DNA of 50,949 nucleotides, from NCBI GenBank assembly GCA_050696075.1, contig JBOGUF010000210.1:1-50949 (forward strand), given 5' to 3'. Of this stretch, positions 1 to 6,321 are shown piece by piece (within the stretch, counting starts at the first letter, position 1; each line of letters begins with the position of its first letter). The notes beneath the pieces were generated by a model, which was given only the letters and a program-made list of their open reading frames with translations, did no database searches and was not told the DNA's origin. The stretch is from JBOGUF01 sp050696075 (GTDB taxonomy: Bacteria > Chloroflexota > Chloroflexia > Thermomicrobiales > UBA6265). The position numbers and the translations under genes are program-made.

Positions 1-126
1 GGCCCCGCCCCGCAAGGCCAAGGTCTTGGTGATCGCCGCCGTCAAGGTCGTCTTCCCATGATCGACGTGCCCGATCGTCCCCACGTTGACATGCGGCTTG
101 GTCCGCTCAAACTTCTGCTTGCCCAC
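1..126 (-). CDS. tuf: Elongation factor Tu, N-terminal fragment (runs off window)
   Basis: The first 42 codons of EF-Tu, the GTPase that delivers aminoacyl-tRNA to the ribosome, are visible; the rest lies beyond base 1. The G1 P-loop GHVDHGKTTLTAAI is intact and follows the usual KPHVNVGTI lead-in. The start is a GTG at 124-126, with the Shine-Dalgarno AGGAGG about ten bases upstream on the minus strand. It is the last visible gene of a transcription unit that begins with three tRNA genes, an arrangement like thrU-tyrU-glyT-thrT-tufB of E. coli. Identity is certain for the part shown. Whether this is the only tuf copy cannot be seen. Confidence 0.97.
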   Translation of the reverse strand, partial: MGKQKFERTKPHVNVGTIGHVDHGKTTLTAAITKTLALRGGA

Positions 127-189
127 TGGTACCCGTTCCTCCTACCAGCAGCCCGCTCTGGGGCGCCGACAACGCGCTGACACGACATT

Positions 190-214
190 GAGAGGCTCCC
201 TGTCGGAGCCTCTC
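190..214 (-). other. 10-bp perfect hairpin between tRNA-Thr and tuf
   Basis: GAGAGGCTCC (190-199) and GGAGCCTCTC (205-214) form a perfect ten-base-pair stem with a five-base loop. It sits just downstream of tRNA-Thr(GGT) and about 60 bases before the tuf start. No U-run follows on the minus strand, so it is not a classical intrinsic terminator. It could be an RNase processing element that separates the tRNAs from the tuf mRNA, or a weak attenuator. Confidence 0.6.
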
Positions 215-230
215 ATCACGCTGAACAGAC

Positions 231-306
<76 letters not shown>

Positions 307-341
307 CCGAAGCACGCCGCGGTTGCGGCCGGCCTGTTCGG

Positions 342-422
342 TGGGCAGGGGCGGATTCGAACCGCCGAAGCTCGCGCACCTGATTTACAGTCAGGCCCAA
401 TTGTCCACTCTGGCACCTGCCC
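342..422 (-). tRNA. tRNA-Tyr(GTA)
   Basis: A class II tRNA with a long variable arm. The acceptor GGGCAGG pairs with CCTGCCC, the anticodon stem CCTGA/TCAGG encloses loop CTGTAAA (anticodon GTA), and the T-arm is GGCGGTTCGAATCCGCC. The discriminator is A. The genome continues CCG rather than CCA, so the CCA end must be added enzymatically. It is the middle tRNA of the tRNA-tuf unit. Confidence 0.97.
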
Positions 423-468
423 GTGCCACGCCCCTGTAAGGCCTGCTGTCCGACTCAGCGTGGGGCGG

Positions 469-541
469 AGCCGACGATGGGACTCGAACCCGCAACCTGC
501 TGTTTACAAAACAGCTGCTCTGCCAATTGAGCTACGTCGGC
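469..541 (-). tRNA. tRNA-Thr(TGT)
   Basis: The acceptor GCCGACG pairs with CGTCGGC. The anticodon stem GCTGT/ACAGC encloses loop TTTGTAA, giving anticodon TGT. The T-arm is GCGGGTTCGAGTCCCAT, ending in a G-T-type wobble pair. The CCA end is not encoded (CCG follows the discriminator T). It is the first gene after the promoter at 577-605, so two threonine isoacceptors are made from one transcript with tRNA-Tyr and EF-Tu. Confidence 0.95.
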
Positions 542-576
542 AAGCCAGGCACCGCCGTCGAGCGACGCCAATAGGA

Positions 577-605
577 AGTATAGGAATCGGCCTGAGGGGT
601 GTCAA
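577..605 (-). promoter_or_regulatory. Promoter of the tRNA-Thr/Tyr/Thr-tuf unit
   Basis: On the minus strand TTGACA (600-605) and TATACT (577-582) are separated by 17 bases, a near-perfect sigma-70-type promoter. The predicted start is near 570, about 29 bases before the first tRNA. Such strength suits stable RNA and EF-Tu production. Confidence 0.88.
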
Positions 606-647
606 GACAAAATCGACGCCTAGAAACGGGCGTACTCAGCCTCGCAG

Positions 648-1730
648 TTACCTCATCGCTTCAATGATCGCGTCCGCCATTCCCGACGTGCCGGACGCCT
701 TTGCCGGATCGCGGTCCGGGCGCAGGTCGTAAGTCACCCGCACGCCCGCGGCGATGATCTCCGACACCGCCCGTTCGACCCGCTCGGCGGCGTCGCGTTC
801 GCCGAGATGGCGCAGCATCAACGCGCCCGACAGGATCATCGCCGCCGGGTTCGCTTCGTTCTTGCCGGCGTGGCTCGGCGCCGACCCGTGGATCGGCTCG
901 AAGACCGCGACGTCCTGGCCGATGTTGCCGCTTGGGGCCACACCCAGTCCGCCGACCATCCCCGCGACCAGGTCGCTGACGATGTCGCCGTAGAGATTCG
1001 GCATCACGAGCACGTCGTACTCGCCCGGCTTCTGCATCAGCTGCATGCACATGTTGTCGACGATCCGATCGTTCGACTCTATGTCCGGGTACTCGGCGGC
1101 GACCTCCTGCCCGACCCTTAAAAAGAGGCCATCGGTAAACTTCATGATGTTGGCCTTATGAACGATCGTCACGCGCCGCCGGCCGTTTGCCCTGGCGTAC
1201 TCGAATGCGTACCGCACGATCCGGCGCGAGCCCTCCGGCGTGATCATCTTGATGCTGATCGCAGCCTCACTCGGCACCTGTTTCGTGCTGCGCTGATTGA
1301 TTGCGCCGATAATCTCGCTCGCTACGTCGGTTCCCGTGTCGAACTCGATGCCGACATAGGTGTCTTCCATGTTCTCGCGCACGACGACGAGGTCGATGTC
1401 GTCAAATGTGCTCTGAACGCCGGTCATCGTCTTGCCAGGTCGCAAATTGGCGTACAGACCGAGTGAGTGGCGCAAGCCGACGTTGACGCTGCGGAACCCC
1501 CCGCCGATCGGCGTCGTGATCGGCCCCTTCAGACCAACCTTATTCTGCCGGATCGAGGCCAACGTCTCCTCCGGCAACACGTCACCGTGCTTCTCGGCCG
1601 CGGTCATCCCGGCGTCACGGAGATCCCACGCGAAGGCAATGCCCGTGGCATCCAACACGCGCCGGGTCGCCGCGGCGACCTCCGGACCGATGCCATCGCC
1701 GGGAATCAAGGTAACGTTGTACGTCGCCAT
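648..1730 (-). CDS. icd: Isocitrate dehydrogenase, IDH/IPMDH family
   Basis: Oxidises and decarboxylates isocitrate to 2-oxoglutarate in the TCA cycle. The 360-residue length is that of the short NAD-type decarboxylating dehydrogenases. The opening TLIPGDGIGPEV is the family nucleotide-binding start. RSVNVGLR matches the isocitrate-binding S-x-N-x-x-x-R signature of IDH, rather than isopropylmalate or homoisocitrate enzymes. RENMEDTYVGIE, VHKANIMKFTDG and NLYGDIVSDLVAG supply the Tyr, Lys and Asp active-site residues. At the cofactor loop HGSAPSHAGKNEANP, the Lys-Tyr pair of E. coli NADP-IDH is replaced by Ser-His and the usual NAD-type Asp-Ile is also absent, so cofactor use is uncertain. 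ATG at 1730 follows AAGGTGGAG; a longer frame upstream has no support. It is transcribed toward the tRNA unit and divergently from gpmI. Confidence 0.9.
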   Translation of the reverse strand: MATYNVTLIPGDGIGPEVAAATRRVLDATGIAFAWDLRDAGMTAAEKHGDVLPEETLASIRQNKVGLKGPITTPIGGGFRSVNVGLRHSLGLYANLRPGKTMTGVQSTFDDIDLVVVRENMEDTYVGIEFDTGTDVASEIIGAINQRSTKQVPSEAAISIKMITPEGSRRIVRYAFEYARANGRRRVTIVHKANIMKFTDGLFLRVGQEVAAEYPDIESNDRIVDNMCMQLMQKPGEYDVLVMPNLYGDIVSDLVAGMVGGLGVAPSGNIGQDVAVFEPIHGSAPSHAGKNEANPAAMILSGALMLRHLGERDAAERVERAVSEIIAAGVRVTYDLRPDRDPAKASGTSGMADAIIEAMR

Positions 1731-1941
1731 GCGCTCCACCTTACACTCAGTCGACCGAATCTGCCACGCATTGTCGCATGCCTTTCGCCTAAAACGGCAA
1801 GTGTGATCGCGACAGCCGTGCAGCCCGGTCATATCGCATGGGACACTCAACGTGGCACCGGATGATGTCAGGTTTTGCCCGCGTGTGCGCCGCGACGTTC
1901 GAATGCTGAACAGACTGAGTCCAAGAGACCGGGAGAGACCA

Positions 1942-3516
1942 TTGGACCATACGCCAACTAGCACGAAACCTGTCGTTCTGGTAGTTCTCGACGGTTGGGG
2001 AATCGGGCGCGACGAGCCCGGCAACGCGGTCCTCGCCGCCAACACGTCGGTCATGGATCGCCTCTCTAGGACCTATCCGACTGCCACCCTCAAGACCTCA
2101 GGTGAGGCGGTCGGGTTGCCTGATGGGCAGATGGGCAACTCGGAAGTCGGCCATCTCAACCTTGGCGCCGGTTTCATCGTCTACCAATGGATCACGCGCA
2201 TCGACCGCGCCATCGCCGACGGTTCCTTCTTCCGGAATGAGGCGCTGGCCGCTGCAATCGATCGCTGCCGAATGAATGCTTCGACGCTGCACGCGATCGG
2301 TTTGGTGAGCGACGGCGGCGTACACAGCCACACTCGACATCTGGTCGCCCTAGTGCGGCTGGCGCGCGATCGCGGACTCGGCAGCGTGGCGATTCACGCC
2401 ATCACCGATGGTCGGGATACCTTGCCGACGTCCGGTAAAGGATTCGTGGCAGACCTGGAACGAGAGCTTTCGCGGTCTGATGTGGGCACCATCGCCACCG
2501 TCTCAGGCCGCTTCTACGCGATGGATCGGGACAAACGGTGGGATCGCACGCGACTCGCGTATGACGCCATCGTCGACGGCCAGGGAGAATCGGCCGCGAG
2601 CGCCATCGACGCCATCGACACCTCATACGCGGCGGGCGTCACCGACGAGTTCATTCTTCCCACCATGATTACACCGCAAGGCACCGCGCCAACCACCATA
2701 CAACCGGGCGACGAGATCGTCTGCTTCAACTTCCGCGCCGACCGAATGCGGCAGATCGTCAGAGCTTTCTCGCAGCCCACATTCGACGGCTTCGACCGCG
2801 AGCGGTCAGTCGCCGGCGCCTGCCAGGTCACAACCTTGACCCGATACGAAGCAGGCTTACCGGTTCACGTCGCCTTCGAACCGCGGGATGTGGAACATCC
2901 GCTGGCGCGCGTCGTCAGCGAGGCAGACGTCGCCCAATTCCACTGCGCCGAGACCGAGAAGTACGCGCACGTCACTTTTTTCTTCAACGGCGGACGCGAG
3001 CGGCCTTTTCCTGGCGAGGAACGCACACTTGTACCGTCGCCAATGATCGCAACCTATGACGTTCAGCCAGAGATGAGCGCGGCAGGCGTCACCGCCGCTG
3101 TGGTTGACGCCATCAGGTCGGGCGCATACGGCTTCGTCATCGTCAATTACGCCAACGGCGATATGGTCGGCCACACGGGGGTCTTCGACGCGGCGGTTAC
3201 GGCGATCGAATCCGTCGATACGTGCCTCGGTCACGTCATCGAAGCAACTCTTTCGGCGGGAGGCGTGGCACTTGTCACCGCGGACCACGGCAACGCCGAG
3301 GAAATGATCGACCGCGAAACCGGCGGGCCAATGACCGCCCACACGACCAATCCGGTTCCCGTCGTCTTGGTCGCGCCCGAGGATCATGCCCTACGCCGAG
3401 CGAGATTGCGCGAAGGCGCGGTGCTCTGTGCTGTCGCGCCAACCGTCGTCGAGCTGCTCGGCTTACAGCTCCCCTCCGACATGACCGAGCCTTCCCTTAT
3501 CCTGGCTGCGGATTGA
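1942..3516 (+). CDS. gpmI: 2,3-bisphosphoglycerate-independent phosphoglycerate mutase
   Basis: Interconverts 3- and 2-phosphoglycerate in glycolysis using two Mn ions and a phosphoserine intermediate. VVLVVLDGWG near the N terminus gives the first metal ligand Asp. GQMGNSEVGHLNLGAG carries the catalytic serine (about residue 67). HAITDGRDT, FNFRADRMRQI and the C-terminal TADHGNAEEM are all present. At 524 residues it is close to the family norm of about 510. The start is taken as TTG at 1942 because GGGAGAG lies six to eight bases upstream; an in-frame ATG at 1903 is an alternative. It converges with enolase, the next glycolytic step, 25 bases away, with no clear terminator between them. Confidence 0.95.
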   Translation: MDHTPTSTKPVVLVVLDGWGIGRDEPGNAVLAANTSVMDRLSRTYPTATLKTSGEAVGLPDGQMGNSEVGHLNLGAGFIVYQWITRIDRAIADGSFFRNEALAAAIDRCRMNASTLHAIGLVSDGGVHSHTRHLVALVRLARDRGLGSVAIHAITDGRDTLPTSGKGFVADLERELSRSDVGTIATVSGRFYAMDRDKRWDRTRLAYDAIVDGQGESAASAIDAIDTSYAAGVTDEFILPTMITPQGTAPTTIQPGDEIVCFNFRADRMRQIVRAFSQPTFDGFDRERSVAGACQVTTLTRYEAGLPVHVAFEPRDVEHPLARVVSEADVAQFHCAETEKYAHVTFFFNGGRERPFPGEERTLVPSPMIATYDVQPEMSAAGVTAAVVDAIRSGAYGFVIVNYANGDMVGHTGVFDAAVTAIESVDTCLGHVIEATLSAGGVALVTADHGNAEEMIDRETGGPMTAHTTNPVPVVLVAPEDHALRRARLREGAVLCAVAPTVVELLGLQLPSDMTEPSLILAAD

Positions 3517-3541
3517 TGTACGCCAGGCGATACCCGGCGGA

Positions 3542-4825
3542 CTACCGGCCAAACACCGCCCCGCCTGGATAGACTCCGGCATCACCGAGCGCTTCTTCGA
3601 TCTTGAGCAGTTGGTTGTATTTGGCGACCCGATCAACGCGGCTCGGGGCGCCGGTCTTGATCTGACCCGCGTTCGTTGCCACCGCGAGGTCGGCGATGAA
3701 CGTGTCCGCTGTCTCGCCGCTGCGATGGGACACGACCGCGTTGAAGCCGGCGCGTTGCGCGGTTTCGACCGCCTCAAAGGTCTCGGTCAGCGTGCCGATC
3801 TGGTTGAGCTTGACCAGGATGGCGTTGCCGGCCCGTTCCGTGATCCCGCGCCGCAATCGCTCGGTGCTGGTGACGTAGAGGTCATCGCCGACGAGCTGGA
3901 CGCGGTCACCGATCTTGGCCGTCAATGCCTGCCATTGGGTCCAATCGTCCTCGGCCAACCCGTCTTCGATCGAGGCAATTGGATACCGGCTTGCCCAGTC
4001 TACCCAGTAGTCCACAAACTCGGCGCCGGTCAACGTGCGACCTTCGCCTTTCAGCACGTAGTTGCCGTCGTCGTACAGCTCAGTAGCCGCGGGATCGAGG
4101 GCGATCACCAAATCTTTGCCCGCGGCGTAACCTGCTCGCTCGATGGCAAGCATCACGACTTCAACCGCTTCCTCGTTCGAGCCTAGACTCGGCGCGTAGC
4201 CGCCTTCATCCCCGACGTTTGTACTCATGCCACGTTCGGACAGCACCGCCTTCAGCGCATGAAAGACCTCCGTGCCCCAGCGTAGCCCCTCCCGAAACGA
4301 CGGAGCGCCGACGGGCACGACCATGAACTCTTGCATATCGACGCTCGAACCCATCGCATGCTTGCCGCCGTTGAGGATGTTCATCATCGGGACCGGCAAC
4401 ACCCGCGCATTCGGTCCGCCGAGATAAGCGTAGAGTGGCAGGCCGACCGCGTTCGCCGCCGCCCGCGCCACGGCCAGCGACACGCCGAGTATCGCGTTTG
4501 CCCCAAGGCGACCCTTGTTCGAGGTGCCGTCGAGGTCGCACATGATGCGGTCAACGTCGCGCTGGCGCAGCGCGTCGATCCCGACGACAACCTCGGCAAT
4601 CTCGCCGTTAACATTCTCGACCGCCTTGAGAACGCCTTTGCCACCGTATCGTTGCTTGTCTCCGTCTCGCAGTTCGACCGCTTCGTAGGCGCCGGTCGAC
4701 GCGCCCGATGGCGCCGCTGCCGCGCCGGTCGCTCCGCCAAGCAAACCGACTTCGACCTCGATCGTGGGATTGCCCCGCGAGTCGAGGACTTCCCGCCCAT
4801 AGACCGATTCGATGACCGTCTCCAC
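3542..4825 (-). CDS. eno: Enolase
   Basis: Dehydrates 2-phosphoglycerate to phosphoenolpyruvate; cytosolic and Mg-dependent. Signature elements run in order: YGREVLDSRGNPTIEVEV at the N terminus, PSGASTGAYEAVELRDG (mobile loop), NVGDEGGYAPS, ASIEDGLAEDDW, LVKLNQIGT with the catalytic lysine, and the C-terminal SHRSGETADTFIADLAV. The chosen GTG start at 4823-4825 follows AAGGGAG and gives 427 residues, the usual length; an ATG nine codons upstream lacks such a site. It is convergent with gpmI and divergent from the pheST leader. Confidence 0.97.
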   Translation of the reverse strand: METVIESVYGREVLDSRGNPTIEVEVGLLGGATGAAAAPSGASTGAYEAVELRDGDKQRYGGKGVLKAVENVNGEIAEVVVGIDALRQRDVDRIMCDLDGTSNKGRLGANAILGVSLAVARAAANAVGLPLYAYLGGPNARVLPVPMMNILNGGKHAMGSSVDMQEFMVVPVGAPSFREGLRWGTEVFHALKAVLSERGMSTNVGDEGGYAPSLGSNEEAVEVVMLAIERAGYAAGKDLVIALDPAATELYDDGNYVLKGEGRTLTGAEFVDYWVDWASRYPIASIEDGLAEDDWTQWQALTAKIGDRVQLVGDDLYVTSTERLRRGITERAGNAILVKLNQIGTLTETFEAVETAQRAGFNAVVSHRSGETADTFIADLAVATNAGQIKTGAPSRVDRVAKYNQLLKIEEALGDAGVYPGGAVFGR

Positions 4826-4915
4826 GCCCGCTCCCTTCGTCGCATGTATCAATCTCGTGACCAGGGAGCAAGCATGACAGAAACGTGAGCGACGTGTCCG
4901 ACTCGCTTCCTCTGT

Positions 4916-4921
4916 TATACT
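4916..4921 (+). promoter_or_regulatory. -10 element for the pheST T-box transcript
   Basis: TATACT lies about 25 bases before the first recognisable T-box stem I sequence. No good -35 hexamer stands 16-18 bases upstream. The predicted start is near 4928. It lies in the 402-base gap between eno and pheS, which is otherwise filled by the leader. Confidence 0.6.
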
Positions 4922-4939
4922 CGTCAGCCAAATCGAAGA

Positions 4940-5204
4940 GCGCCACGGGCGATGACGGAGACAAGTACCCGTCGCCGCGCTGACCAGGGAAGGCGAGCCA
5001 CCGACTGAAAGCCGCCGCCGTCGCGCGATGGAGAAATTCCCTCCCGAGCCGGACGGTGAACCCGCGTCTCGCGGCGGTAGTCGTCCATGGGTGCCCCACC
5101 ATTAGCCGGGGAGGCCGTCTCGGACGGCCGTCGAGCGCGCCGGGTTGCCGGCGAAGCAGGGTGGCACCGCGTGGAAACCCCTCGTCCCTGCCGAGGGGTT
5201 TTTT
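4940..5204 (+). promoter_or_regulatory. T-box riboswitch leader of pheST
   Basis: A T-box senses uncharged tRNA and lets transcription continue into an aminoacyl-tRNA synthetase gene. The hallmark AGGGTGGCACCGCG is at 5158-5171, matching the T-box consensus AGGGTGGNACCGCG. GCAGGG (5156-5161) can pair with CCCTGC (5186-5191) as the antiterminator, and this competes with the terminator at 5176-5204. Upstream, an AGTA element (about 4969) and a GAGAAATTCCC segment resemble stem I and its specifier loop. TTC (Phe) at 5037-5039 is the candidate specifier. Two oddities: the variable base N is C, where a tRNA-Phe with discriminator A would predict T, and the base after TTC is a pyrimidine. Position directly before pheS makes the T-box call firm; the specifier assignment is tentative. 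Confidence 0.93.
5176..5204 (+). terminator. T-box-controlled intrinsic terminator
   Basis: AACCCCTCG (5176-5184) pairs perfectly with CGAGGGGTT (5192-5200) across a seven-base loop, followed by a U-run. Its 5' side and loop share bases with the antiterminator, giving the on/off choice of the T-box. It lies 24 bases before the pheS start. Confidence 0.95.
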
Positions 5205-5227
5205 GTTGCCAGCGAAAGCGAAGCATA

Positions 5228-6292
5228 ATGGCTACAACTGTTTCCTACCAAGCACAGATCGAGGCGATCCGCGACCAAGCCACCACGGCACTCGAGCAGG
5301 TCGCTGCACTCTCTGAACTTGATGCGTGGGAGCGAGCGTTTCTCGGCGCCAAGGGTGAACTCACCAGATTTCTGCGCGGGCTGGGCAGCCTGCCACCAGA
5401 GGATCGACCTGATGCCGGTCGAGCGGCAAACGCCCTCAAAGTCGCGCTCGAATCCATCTTTGAGGAACGGCGAGCGGCGCTACGCACCGTCGAGATCGAC
5501 CGCCGGTTGACCGCCGACGCCATCGATGTGACGCTGCCCGGTCGCCCCGTAGACATTGGGTATGCCCACCCGGTTTCGATCATGATTCGCGAGCTGAGCG
5601 ACATCTTTGCCCTGATGGGCTTTCAAACCGTCTTTGGTCCCGAAGTCGAAACCGGCCACTACAGCTTCGATTTGCTCAACATTCCGAGCGACCACCCTGC
5701 ACGCGACGTGTGGGACACGATCATCGTCGACACGGACGAGTCCGAGATTGTGCTGCGACCGCACACGTCGCCGATGCAAGCACGCGTGATGGAGGCGACA
5801 GAGCCGCCAGTGCGCGTTGTTGTTCCCGGCCGCGCTTTCCGGTACGAGGCGGTCGACGCCTCGCACGAGTGGATGTTCCACCAGATCGAAGGGCTGGCCG
5901 TCGACGAGCACATCACCCTCACGGACCTCAAAGGTGTGCTCGAAGAAATGGCCCGCCAACTTTTCGGGCCGGAGCGCCGCGTCCGCTTCCGCTGCGACTT
6001 CTTCCCGTTCGTCGAACCGGGCGTCGAGTTCGCGGTTGACTGTGCGATCTGCGCCGGCGCGGGCTGCCGCGTCTGCAAACAAACTGGCTGGCTAGAGATG
6101 GGCGGCGCCGGCATGGTCCATCCGAACGTGTTGCGCGGCGTCGGGTACGACCCCGAGCGGTACACCGGTTTTGCCTTCGGCCTCGGTATCGAGCGCATCA
6201 TCATGATGAAGTACGGAGTCAACGACCTGCGCGCATTCGCCGCCAACGACCTCCGCTTCCTCGCCCAGTTCGCTGCCGTCGGCCGGCTCTAA
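5228..6292 (+). CDS. pheS: Phenylalanine-tRNA ligase alpha subunit
   Basis: Catalytic subunit of the (alpha-beta)2 enzyme that charges tRNA-Phe. The N-terminal helical segment (about 1-95) is the tRNA-contacting coiled coil. Class II motifs follow: HPVSIMIRELSDIFALMGF, HTSPMQARVM, the GRAFRYEAVDASHEWMFHQ motif 2, and the motif 3 end FAFGLGIERIIMMKYG. DFFPFVEPGVEF is the typical PheS substrate-site stretch. At 354 residues it has the usual size. ATG 5228 is chosen because a frame running back to 5087 would pass through the T-box and terminator. A Cys-rich insertion (DCAICAGAGCRVC) before motif 3 is seen in some PheS. It is expressed with pheT 29 bases downstream. Confidence 0.97.
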   Translation: MATTVSYQAQIEAIRDQATTALEQVAALSELDAWERAFLGAKGELTRFLRGLGSLPPEDRPDAGRAANALKVALESIFEERRAALRTVEIDRRLTADAIDVTLPGRPVDIGYAHPVSIMIRELSDIFALMGFQTVFGPEVETGHYSFDLLNIPSDHPARDVWDTIIVDTDESEIVLRPHTSPMQARVMEATEPPVRVVVPGRAFRYEAVDASHEWMFHQIEGLAVDEHITLTDLKGVLEEMARQLFGPERRVRFRCDFFPFVEPGVEFAVDCAICAGAGCRVCKQTGWLEMGGAGMVHPNVLRGVGYDPERYTGFAFGLGIERIIMMKYGVNDLRAFAANDLRFLAQFAAVGRL

Positions 6293-6321
6293 TCTGATTC
6301 TGACGTGAGGAGCGTGACGCG

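Noticed and set aside
190..214. Hairpin as an intrinsic terminator of the tRNA unit
   Set aside because: No U-run follows on the transcribed (minus) strand, and tuf just downstream has no promoter of its own that I can see; a processing role fits better.
661..1050. Long open frames opposite or within icd, eno, pheT, mfd, mutS2 and gyrA
   Set aside because: In GC-rich DNA, off-frame readings stay open by base composition. These are Arg/Pro/Ala-rich, lack family matches and ribosome sites, and overlap well-identified genes throughout.
5087..5227. In-frame upstream extension of pheS
   Set aside because: It would translate through the T-box motif and terminator; ATG 5228 directly after the terminator gives the normal PheS N terminus.
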